NCBI RefSeq assembly: GCF_005871205.1
Contig: NZ_SWKM01000011.1
Span: 1,240,001-1,304,000 of the forward strand
Reading direction: 5' to 3'
From: Marinobacter alexandrii
GTDB lineage: Bacteria > Pseudomonadota > Gammaproteobacteria > Pseudomonadales > Oleiphilaceae
DNA: 64,000 nt
The position numbers and the translations under genes were made by a program. Within the stretch, counting starts at the first letter, position 1. Each line of letters begins with the position of its first letter. This document shows, piece after piece, positions 27,965 through 35,264 of this stretch. The notes under the pieces were generated by a model. It ran no database searches. It was not told where the DNA came from and worked only from the letters and a program-made list of their open reading frames with translations.

Positions 27965-29521
27965 GTGGCTTCATCTGATCAGAGAATGCGAGTTGATCAT
28001 AAGATCAGCCGAAGCGCGAGAGTGTTTTCGCATGCCTTTCTTGTGCCGTTATTTTGCTCCATTTTTTTGAGTGCCCTATTCTCAGACTTTATTCCCACTG
28101 CCTTCGGAGCTTACGCCGATCAGAGGTTCTTCCAGTGCCTCCTGATGGTCGTTGTCATTGTTGCTAGTCTTTTGTGGTCAGATATCACTGTCGCAGATGA
28201 AGAGTTGGTAGTGAGTATCTGGCCTAATCTCCTCATTGCTGCCGGCTTCCTGGTTCTGTCCGTTCCTTATGCTTTCAGTGCATTCAACTGGGTTGAGCCG
28301 GGACTATTTGCCATCTATTTTCTGGCTTTCGCGGTTCTGGGATGGCGAATCCGGGGGTTGGATATCTCTCGGTATGCAGTTGAGTTATTTGTCATCGTTG
28401 CGGCGATCGCCTGTTTTTTTTACGCAGCCATGACCATGACTGTGTATCTTTTTGCCATTACTGATCGATTTTCCGAGCTAACGGATGTGATTCCCTGGGG
28501 CTTCGTGAACATGCGCTATTGGAGCCACCTGGCGACTTGGTTATTGCCCATTATGCCGCTTGCGTTACTGGTAGGGCCCTTCGTTGATAACAGGAAGTGG
28601 CAATGGTGTGTCAGCTTTAGCGCTGCTATCTGGTGGTGGATGGTTTTTATGACCACGGCACGGGGTACCATGCTGGGTCTGGCGCTCGCTGTAGTGGTCG
28701 CGATCCTTTTCTTTGGGAAAATGCTCATCCCGTGGGCGAGAATTTTCGGCCGGTTCATCTTGTTCGGCGGTATCGCTTGGGTGTTGCTATCAGTGCTGAT
28801 CCCAAGCTTCGTCTTCGAAGAGGTGACTGTTCGGAGCCTCCACTCTGACAGTTCTGGGCGGCTTCCGCTTTGGCGAGAGGCCTGGCTCATGAGTTTCCAG
28901 AATTTTCCCTGGGGTCTGGGGCCACAATCCTGGCTTACTCATGAGTCTATATCCGGTCAGGATCAGCTCAAAATAAAGCTGGGGCACCCACATAATATGT
29001 ATCTTATGTGGGCGGCGGAATACGGTTGGTTGGTAATTGCCGCGATATTCGTGCTAGTCATGCGTTTCATAAAGAACTTGCTGGTACGGGCAGGGCAGCT
29101 CCGGTTTGACCCTGCCGAATCGCCTACGGGGTTAGTAGTTTTGACGGTTTCTGCGGTCGCCGGCATGATCCATGCTGGGGTTTCGGCTGTGTTCATCGTT
29201 CCGGCCTCTATGCTGGTTGGCCTGTGTGTCTTGAGTTTGTTTTGGGCGTTATCAACGCCGTCGGCAGACGTAGTCTCACCTTCGGACCCAACAAAAACCG
29301 AGGGTCTCAGGGGGAGCGTGTTCAGAATGACTCTTGCTGCAGTTGTATTGTCAGCAGGGGCACTTTGGGTCAAAGAGGTCTGGGATTATCATCAGGCGAT
29401 GGAGGCGGATCTGGTCCGTTACGAACAAGGCTCTTATGCCCCTTTCTTCCCTCGTTTCTGGTTCCACGGAAATTTCCCGCGTATCGAGCAGGGCGCTGGC
29501 CCGGCCTTTGCTAAAGATTAG
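27965..29521 (+). CDS. O-antigen ligase family protein, candidate TfpO/PilO-type pilin glycosylase
   Basis: 518-residue polytopic inner-membrane protein with about 11-12 helices and the Wzy_C/WaaL features. There is a TTARGTMLGLALA segment before the large periplasmic loop, and the loop carries GLGPQSW and HPHNMYLMWAAEYGW, which contain the conserved ligase Arg and His. These enzymes move undecaprenol-linked glycans to an acceptor. Its place directly after pilA matches tfpO/pilO of Pseudomonas group I strains, which attach a glycan to the C-terminal Ser of the pilin. The GTG start follows a perfect AGGAGG. It could instead be an O-antigen polymerase or WaaL ligase; position and the pilin C-terminus favour TfpO. 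Confidence 0.78.
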   Translation: MASSDQRMRVDHKISRSARVFSHAFLVPLFCSIFLSALFSDFIPTAFGAYADQRFFQCLLMVVVIVASLLWSDITVADEELVVSIWPNLLIAAGFLVLSVPYAFSAFNWVEPGLFAIYFLAFAVLGWRIRGLDISRYAVELFVIVAAIACFFYAAMTMTVYLFAITDRFSELTDVIPWGFVNMRYWSHLATWLLPIMPLALLVGPFVDNRKWQWCVSFSAAIWWWMVFMTTARGTMLGLALAVVVAILFFGKMLIPWARIFGRFILFGGIAWVLLSVLIPSFVFEEVTVRSLHSDSSGRLPLWREAWLMSFQNFPWGLGPQSWLTHESISGQDQLKIKLGHPHNMYLMWAAEYGWLVIAAIFVLVMRFIKNLLVRAGQLRFDPAESPTGLVVLTVSAVAGMIHAGVSAVFIVPASMLVGLCVLSLFWALSTPSADVVSPSDPTKTEGLRGSVFRMTLAAVVLSAGALWVKEVWDYHQAMEADLVRYEQGSYAPFFPRFWFHGNFPRIEQGAGPAFAKD

Positions 29522-29540
29522 ATGAAGTCGGGATGCGGGA

Positions 29541-29993
29541 ATGAAAAGAATGACTAAAAACGTTGAGGGCTTTACGCTGATTGAATTGATGATTGTCGTG
29601 GCAATCATAGGCATTCTAGCTGCCATTGCGATCCCCTCTTACCAGGGGCACGTTATGAAAACCCAAGTAAATCGAGCGCTTGGGGAGCTGGCTGCCTATA
29701 AATCACCTGTGGAAGAGAGTCTTGCTCGCGGTGGGGCTGTCGGTAACAATGATATTGGCTATGTGTCGTCGTCATTAACCACGGGTGTGATGACGACAGA
29801 CATCGCAGTGATAAATGCTGACGGATCTGGTCACCTTGAAGTGACCATGGGGGGCAACGCTCATCGTGATCTGGCAGGGCTTGTCATTCGATTGCAGCGC
29901 TCGGTCTCGGGCGATTGGCAGTGCATCATTGACAGCTCCGGTGCCAATGCCTGGCGGGATGCCTACAGTCCAGCCAGCTGTGCTGTTATCTAA
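29541..29993 (+). CDS. Second type IV pilin
   Basis: 150-residue prepilin. PilD should cut after [10 protein letters not shown], leaving [20 protein letters not shown] with Glu at +5. A C-terminal cysteine pair (DWQCI ... PASC) forms the D-loop. Unlike PilA it ends in ...CAVI, not in serine. The gene begins 19 bp after the ligase gene, so it is probably translated from the same transcript. It may be an alternative or minor subunit or an antigenic variant. It is convergent with the beta-CASP gene. Confidence 0.92.
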   Translation: MKRMTKNVEGFTLIELMIVVAIIGILAAIAIPSYQGHVMKTQVNRALGELAAYKSPVEESLARGGAVGNNDIGYVSSSLTTGVMTTDIAVINADGSGHLEVTMGGNAHRDLAGLVIRLQRSVSGDWQCIIDSSGANAWRDAYSPASCAVI

Positions 29994-30006
29994 ACTCATA
30001 TAGCCC

Positions 30007-31368
30007 TTAGATTTCGACTTCCTCGAATAAGTCCGGCACTGTTGCCTGCCAACCGAACCTTTCCTGAATACGCCGGCGCATCAGGTCGCTGGCAACGGGT
30101 TCTCCATGGGTCACAAAAACCTTTTCGGGCTGGACGGTACCCTGTTCAAGCCATGTGAGGATCTCGTTGTAATCGCCATGGGCCGACAGGGAGTCCAGGT
30201 TGTGAATGTCAGCCTTGACTGGCCAGTATTCACCGTGGATTTTTACCGATTCCGCTCCGTTTACCAGAGCATCTCCTCGCGTCCCCGGTGCCTGAAAGCC
30301 CGCAAAGACAATGCTGTTCCTTGGGTTTGGAAGCAGTGTTTTGAGGTGATGCAGAACGCGTCCTCCACTGGCCATGCCGCTAGCCGAGATGATAACGCAG
30401 GGATACCGTACCGCGCCCAGGCGTATGGATTCTTCAACAGTGCGGACAAACTCGGTATTTCGGTCAATTAATTCGCACTGTGCGATGCTCAATTTGTGCT
30501 CTTTGTTGTGGCGGCAGAAAATCTCCGTCGCCTTGATGGCCATCGGGCTGTTCAGGAACACGGGCAGTTTGGGTATCTTTCCGTCAGCCATGATCTTGTG
30601 AATCACATAAAGCAGCATTTGGGCGCGTCCCACCGCAAATGCGGGGATCAGTACAATGCCCCCGCGGCCAGCGGTACGAGATATGATCTCCGACAGTGTT
30701 TGTTCCGGATCGCTGTCCTCATGCAAGCGATCTCCGTAAGTGGATTCGCACACCAGTACGTTTGCACTGTGGATGGGCTCAGGTGAGCGCATGATGATGT
30801 CCTTTTGACGTCCCACATCTCCGCTAAAAACCACCGTTCGACCAGTGGAGGCTTCGCTGACGTGCACGCAGGAGGAGCCAAGAATGTGGCCTGCAGGTGT
30901 GAATGTCACTTGCATGCCCTTTGCCGGCTCAAAAGGCTTGTGGTAGTGCAGGGGCTCAAACTGCTCCAGAGCTTTTCTTGCATCCTTTTCCGTGAATAAT
31001 GGCTCCGGCTTTTCATGCTTGGAGTATTTCTTCCGGTACGCATACTTGGCTTCTTCCTCCTGCAGGAAGCCGGCATCCGGGAGTAATACCTCGCACAATT
31101 CATAAGTGGCTTTCGTGCAGTATATTTTGCCTTTGAAGCCGTTTTTTACGAGAGCTGGCAAATAGCCGGAGTGATCGATGTGCGCATGGGTCAGTACCAC
31201 CGCATTTATTGTTGAAGGGTCAACGGGAAAGGCGGCCCAATTTCGGCGACGAAGATTTTTGACTCCCTGATACATCCCACAGTCCACCAGCAGTCTGTGC
31301 TTGTCGTCAGAAAGTAAATATCTTGAGCCGGTAACTGTACCTGTTGCACCAAGAAATCGAAGTTTCAT
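30007..31368 (-). CDS. Metallo-beta-lactamase/beta-CASP RNA-processing hydrolase
   Basis: 453-residue MBL-fold protein with a beta-CASP domain and a C-terminal RNA-specificity (RMMBL) domain, like CPSF-type exonucleases and YciW/TTHA0252 homologues. Zinc motifs are VLTHAHIDHSGYLP near residue 60, HILGSSCVHV near 160, and FSGDVGRQ near 180. The beta-CASP region shows VVLIPAFAVGRAQ-like residues (IVLIPAFAVGRAQMLL) and IISASGMASGGRVLHHL. The last His lies in VFVTHGE. It is likely an RNase, and the cellular substrate is unknown. It is divergent from cysQ across 89 bp. Confidence 0.9.
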   Translation of the reverse strand: MKLRFLGATGTVTGSRYLLSDDKHRLLVDCGMYQGVKNLRRRNWAAFPVDPSTINAVVLTHAHIDHSGYLPALVKNGFKGKIYCTKATYELCEVLLPDAGFLQEEEAKYAYRKKYSKHEKPEPLFTEKDARKALEQFEPLHYHKPFEPAKGMQVTFTPAGHILGSSCVHVSEASTGRTVVFSGDVGRQKDIIMRSPEPIHSANVLVCESTYGDRLHEDSDPEQTLSEIISRTAGRGGIVLIPAFAVGRAQMLLYVIHKIMADGKIPKLPVFLNSPMAIKATEIFCRHNKEHKLSIAQCELIDRNTEFVRTVEESIRLGAVRYPCVIISASGMASGGRVLHHLKTLLPNPRNSIVFAGFQAPGTRGDALVNGAESVKIHGEYWPVKADIHNLDSLSAHGDYNEILTWLEQGTVQPEKVFVTHGEPVASDLMRRRIQERFGWQATVPDLFEEVEI

Positions 31369-31457
31369 GGGAACACCTGTCTGATTATTTGCCGTGAAAT
31401 GTTATTATCGCCCGCTTACGTGTTTGAAGTTTTGATCTAAAGCAGGAAGCGTGGTCT

Positions 31458-32219
31458 ATGGAATACAGCTCTGTTCTCCGTGATGTCATCAAAGTTGCAG
31501 ATGAGGCGAGCAAACGTGTCCTCCATATCTACCAGTCCGACTTTAAGGTTAGCTACAAAGACGACAGCTCACCTATAACCGCAGCGGACATAGCGAGCCA
31601 TGAGGAGATCGCGAGAGGCCTCCGAAATATCAGTCATGACATCCCCATTCTGTCGGAAGAAGGACAGGAAATTGGCTGGGAGGAGCGCAAGCACTGGCGT
31701 CGTTTCTGGTTAATAGATCCGATTGATGGCACCAAGGATTTCACGCAGCGCACCGGTGAGTTTACCGTAAACATTGCCCTGATAGAGGATGGTGAGCCGG
31801 TTATGGGTGTGGTTACTGCGCCGGCGGCAAAGGAAGCCTATTGGGGCGTAAAGGGCCAGGGCGCTCACAAGCGTGACCGCACCGGGGCGGTTCATCGCAT
31901 TAGTGTTTCAGAGCCAAAGGCGGTTAAGCGGGTGGTCGCCAGCAAAAACCACCTGAATGAGGAGACAAGAGCTTACATTGCAGCGTTAGGGGACCACGAA
32001 TTGGTTCAGGCCGGTAGCTCCCTGAAGCTATGTCGCATCGCTGAGGGGCGGGCCGATATTTATCCGCGCCTCGGGCCCACTAGTGAGTGGGATACGGCTG
32101 CAGCACACGCAGTGCTTGCCGCCGCGGGAGGCAAGGTGGAAAAGCTCAATGGTGAGCCGCTTCTTTACGGCAAAGAAGATATTTTGAACCCGCACTTTAT
32201 TGCCTTTGGTCGAAAATAA
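31458..32219 (+). CDS. cysQ: 3'(2'),5'-bisphosphate nucleotidase CysQ
   Basis: Mg-dependent inositol monophosphatase-superfamily enzyme that hydrolyses PAP to AMP during sulfate assimilation. The metal-binding motifs are EEGQEIGWEER (Glu), DPIDGTKDF near residue 90, and WDTAAAHAVLAAAGG near 213. The 253-residue length is normal. GGAA precedes the ATG. rfaH starts 2 bp after the stop, so the two are translated from one message. Confidence 0.94.
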   Translation: MEYSSVLRDVIKVADEASKRVLHIYQSDFKVSYKDDSSPITAADIASHEEIARGLRNISHDIPILSEEGQEIGWEERKHWRRFWLIDPIDGTKDFTQRTGEFTVNIALIEDGEPVMGVVTAPAAKEAYWGVKGQGAHKRDRTGAVHRISVSEPKAVKRVVASKNHLNEETRAYIAALGDHELVQAGSSLKLCRIAEGRADIYPRLGPTSEWDTAAAHAVLAAAGGKVEKLNGEPLLYGKEDILNPHFIAFGRK

Positions 32220-32221
32220 GC

Positions 32222-32701
32222 ATGAGCTGGTACGCAGTTCAGTACAAGCCGGCGCAAGGTGATCGGGCCCTGACTCATCTCCAGAATCAGGAAATTCCCT
32301 GCTTTTACCCGAAGGTGCCGGTAGAAAGGATAAAGGGTGGTAAGAGAAGTCAAAACCTGGAGCCATTATTCCCTGGTTATCTCTTTGTAAATCTTGAGCA
32401 AACGGACTCTGCGTGGTCGAAATTACGCTCTACTCGTGGTGTTCTCCGAGTGGTTGGGTTTGCGAACAAGCCTGCGAAAATTTCGGATGAATTGATTCAG
32501 CACATCAAGGACAGCCTGGATAAGGTGGCTGCGCAGGGGGGGATCCAATCAGGGAGCCAGGTGCAGTTGACGGAAGGGCCGTTTGGAGGTCTCAGCGCGA
32601 TTTTCCAGGCTTACGATGGTGAAGAACGCGCCATAGTGTTTATCAACTTTATGCAGAAGCAGCAGCGCATAAGTGTTCCGGTGGCAGCGATAAAGCGATA
32701 A
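32222..32701 (+). CDS. rfaH: Transcription antitermination factor RfaH
   Basis: NusG paralogue that binds paused RNA polymerase at ops sequences, prevents Rho termination and recruits ribosomes to long surface-polysaccharide operons. The 159-residue length and the RfaH-type N-terminus (MSWYAVQYKPAQGDRA, then LFPGYLFVN) fit. The NGN domain covers residues 1-100, and a C-terminal domain starts near 110 (GSQVQLTEGPFGGLSAIFQ). An exact ops element sits 1.1 kb downstream in the wzi-like gene, which strongly supports the function. It is co-transcribed with cysQ. Confidence 0.94.
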   Translation: MSWYAVQYKPAQGDRALTHLQNQEIPCFYPKVPVERIKGGKRSQNLEPLFPGYLFVNLEQTDSAWSKLRSTRGVLRVVGFANKPAKISDELIQHIKDSLDKVAAQGGIQSGSQVQLTEGPFGGLSAIFQAYDGEERAIVFINFMQKQQRISVPVAAIKR

Positions 32702-32783
32702 AGGCTGGCAGTCTGATCCGGGATGGTTTTCCGTTCCAGCAAATCAACAGGTTAATACTTAAATGAAACATGGTGGACTTTGA

Positions 32784-33542
32784 ATGACGCACAATGAAAA
32801 CCCTAGCCGAACACGTCACGACGACGAGATTAGCCTGGTTGATCTCGCGTCAACATTTTTGCGGCGTAGGCGGGTGTTTTATGCTGTTTTCCTGGTAACG
32901 ATACTTGCTGGTCTCGGATATGCCATTTTAACCCCCGCAAAGTTCGAATACGTCAGCTTGGTGAAAGTGGCGGAAAAAGGTTCTGGTGAGTATTTAGACG
33001 AACCCTTAAGTATTATTGCGGAGCTTGAAAATCATTGGGTGCCGGAGCTCGAAGCTGCCTACCGAACGGAACATGAGAAACGGCTCCAGTTTGGAGTGAC
33101 TTTTGCTAACCCTGAAGATACGGGGTTGGTTCGAATAGTAACAGAAGCACCGGCAGCCCAAGCGAAAACAGTTGAAAAAATCCATGGCGAGTTAATGAGG
33201 CGGCTGGAGAAATCGCAAGTAGCCGCTGTATCCAGCCTTCGGGAAAAACTCGAGAAGCGGATCGAGTCACTGGATGCGACTGTAGAGATGCTTCGTGGGG
33301 CTGAAGATGCAGGGGCTTCGATGGCTTCAGCAATTGAGCAGTTGGCGTCACTCGAAAATGAGTTAGCGTCGATTGAGCCTGTAGAGTTGTTAGTTGTTAG
33401 TCGGCAGAGTGCCGATCCTACAGGGCCCGCCAAGAGCCTGATCGTGACCCTGGCTGGTCTGCTCGGGTTGCTGGCAGGAACATTTCTAGCTTTTTTTGCA
33501 GAATTTGCCGCGCTCGTACGGGAGCAAATGGCTGAAGCCTGA
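32784..33542 (+). CDS. Wzz-like chain-length determinant protein
   Basis: 252-residue inner-membrane PCP-type protein. The first helix is near residues 31-51 (VFYAVFLVTILAGLGYAIL), preceded by the usual EISLVDLASTFLRRRR cytoplasmic segment. A mostly helical periplasmic domain with a coiled coil (about 120-180) follows, and a second helix lies near residues 220-245. There is no kinase domain. It lies between rfaH and the polysaccharide promoter, so it is probably read from the cysQ-rfaH side and is separate from the ops-containing operon. It should help set polymer length; a second Wzz-like protein occurs downstream. Confidence 0.82.
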   Translation: MTHNENPSRTRHDDEISLVDLASTFLRRRRVFYAVFLVTILAGLGYAILTPAKFEYVSLVKVAEKGSGEYLDEPLSIIAELENHWVPELEAAYRTEHEKRLQFGVTFANPEDTGLVRIVTEAPAAQAKTVEKIHGELMRRLEKSQVAAVSSLREKLEKRIESLDATVEMLRGAEDAGASMASAIEQLASLENELASIEPVELLVVSRQSADPTGPAKSLIVTLAGLLGLLAGTFLAFFAEFAALVREQMAEA

Positions 33543-33567
33543 ATTTATCGGCAGCGCTATCCAGGCT

Positions 33568-33582
33568 GTAACAAGTTGTTAC
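33568..33582. promoter_or_regulatory. Perfect palindrome, candidate operator upstream of the polysaccharide operon
   Basis: GTAACAA-G-TTGTTAC is a perfect 15-bp palindrome. A related half, TGTAACTTGTT, lies 51 bp later (33618-33628) and overlaps the -35 box of the predicted promoter. The spacing is about five helical turns, suggesting paired binding of an unknown dimeric regulator. Confidence 0.5.
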
Positions 33583-33623
33583 GTGCATACCCCCGACTGT
33601 AGTGTTTTTACGCCCGCTGTAAC

Positions 33624-33651
33624 TTGTTCTGCGCACTGAGTGCCGTAGAAT
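33624..33651 (+). promoter_or_regulatory. Predicted sigma-70 promoter of the polysaccharide operon
   Basis: TTGTTC (33624-33629), a 16-bp spacer and TAGAAT (33646-33651), giving a start near 33658 and a leader of about 92 nt before the wzi-like ATG. The ops element would be transcribed at about +125. Confidence 0.5.
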
Positions 33652-33749
33652 CGGCGCCGCGCAACACAGATGGCTAATCCGTCGACGGGGGGTGGCCTTT
33701 TTTCTCAATCTGTCAAAAAATTCCTGTCATCCGGAACAACAACACTTTC

Positions 33750-35231
33750 ATGGCCATAAAGCACTGGACTCTGGTCGGTGGGGCGGTAGCGTGCCTGGTA
33801 TCCCTTTCGGTTTCTGCAGCTCCATGGCTCGCGCCTGGTGATGCAAGGGCCCGCTTCTCGGCTCAAAAACTATCCGACCGAGGGCACTTCAATCGCACTG
33901 TGACCACATGGCCGTTGATGTGGGGTGCGGTTCATAATGGCTTGGAGACCAGTGTGGGTTCCGACCAGTCGTCGGTGGGAACAGCTGTAGCCTATCTCCG
34001 CTTCGAACAGGAACAGCAGGCAGGGCAAGGTTTCCGGGGCGAGTACAGTCTCTACGGCAGTACCGAAATCCCAGCAACGCGTGGGTTTGATCAGAACCCC
34101 CTGGCGAAAGCCGGGACAGCAGTGGATCTGCAATGGCAAGGTGAAGTCTGGGCGTTAGGCATAAAGCCAGCCATTGCGGGTGAAACTGATGATGGCGAAG
34201 AGTTCCGCTTGGATGGCTCCTACGTTGCAGCAACCGCAGGCAACTGGGTATTTGGTGCTGGAGCCATTGATCGCTGGTGGGGGCCTGGCTGGCAGTCTAG
34301 CCTTATTCTCTCCAATAACGCCCGCCCAATGCCGGCCATCTGGCTCAATCGCAATGACAGCCGTGCGCCGGAGATCAAATGGCTAAATTGGATCGGGCCG
34401 TGGCAGTTCACAGCCTTTGCTGGCCAATACGAGAGTGAAAGGGCTGTACCGGACGCAAAACTGGTAGGAATGCGACTCACCCTTCGCCCAATCAACGGGC
34501 TGGATATCGGCTTGTCACGAGCTATTATGCTCGGTGGCGAAGGCCGCCCGGAAAATGGGTCCACGCTTTGGAATGCTCTTATCGGTCGGGATAATGGTCA
34601 GCTCGAAGAGGATGATCCCGGCAACCAGCTCGCCAGCATCGACGGCCGCTACGGTTTCGCGGTGGGCCAACAGGCCATGGGCATCTACGCCCAGATGATG
34701 GGGGAGGACGAAGCAGGTGCTTTTCCGGCTCGAAAGTCTTGGCTTGTTGGGGCAGACTGGACCACGCAGCTTCTTGATGCAGATCAGCAATGGTTCCTTG
34801 AATACACCAATACCTTAGCTGATGACTTTCTGGGCGATGCCATGCCCAACATCACCTACGACCACTCTCGCTATCGTTCTGGCTACCGCTATTACGGCCG
34901 CAGTATGGCAGCCAGCTTCGATGGTGATTCGGAAGCGGTTACCTTAGGTGCCTTTAACTTTTTCGACAACGGCGCATACGTATCCACCAAGGTAACCTAC
35001 GCTCGGCTTAACAAGGAGGGCGTCTCCCGAACCGTTGTTCCAAGCGACGATATTTTTTATACCGTACCCGCGGTTGATCAGGACGTAGCAATGCTTGATC
35101 TAGGGTATGGAAGGCCCCTGCTTAATGGTTGGCTAGACCTGAGCCTCCAGGCCACCGACAAGAAAATTCAGTACCTGGGAGGTGAGAAAGACCAATGGTC
35201 TCTGGGTGCTACCTGGACTTACCGTTTCTAA
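33750..35231 (+). CDS. wzi: Wzi-like capsule assembly outer-membrane protein
   Basis: 493-residue protein of the capsule assembly Wzi family. Wzi is an 18-stranded barrel that anchors group 1 capsule at the cell surface. A signal peptide MAIKHWTLVGGAVACLVSLS is cleaved near VSA-APW. The mature part shows FGAGAIDRWWGPGWQSSLILS and alternating strands, and ends in WTYRF with a terminal Phe. It is the first gene of the ops-controlled operon. No Shine-Dalgarno sequence lies 5-12 nt before the ATG (the stretch is ACAACACTTTC), which suits RfaH-assisted ribosome recruitment. The ops element overlaps codons 11-15. Confidence 0.88.
   Translation: MAIKHWTLVGGAVACLVSLSVSAAPWLAPGDARARFSAQKLSDRGHFNRTVTTWPLMWGAVHNGLETSVGSDQSSVGTAVAYLRFEQEQQAGQGFRGEYSLYGSTEIPATRGFDQNPLAKAGTAVDLQWQGEVWALGIKPAIAGETDDGEEFRLDGSYVAATAGNWVFGAGAIDRWWGPGWQSSLILSNNARPMPAIWLNRNDSRAPEIKWLNWIGPWQFTAFAGQYESERAVPDAKLVGMRLTLRPINGLDIGLSRAIMLGGEGRPENGSTLWNALIGRDNGQLEEDDPGNQLASIDGRYGFAVGQQAMGIYAQMMGEDEAGAFPARKSWLVGADWTTQLLDADQQWFLEYTNTLADDFLGDAMPNITYDHSRYRSGYRYYGRSMAASFDGDSEAVTLGAFNFFDNGAYVSTKVTYARLNKEGVSRTVVPSDDIFYTVPAVDQDVAMLDLGYGRPLLNGWLDLSLQATDKKIQYLGGEKDQWSLGATWTYRF
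33782..33793 (+). promoter_or_regulatory. ops element (RfaH recruitment site)
   Basis: GGCGGTAGCGTG, identical over all 12 positions to the E. coli operon polarity suppressor. It lies inside the coding sequence of the wzi-like gene (codons for the GAVAC part of its signal peptide), not in an untranslated leader. The preceding ACTCTGGT resembles part of the JUMPStart sequence that carries ops in enterobacteria. Confidence 0.88.
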
Positions 35232-35264
35232 ATTGATCGACCTTAATACACTGAGCTTAGTATC

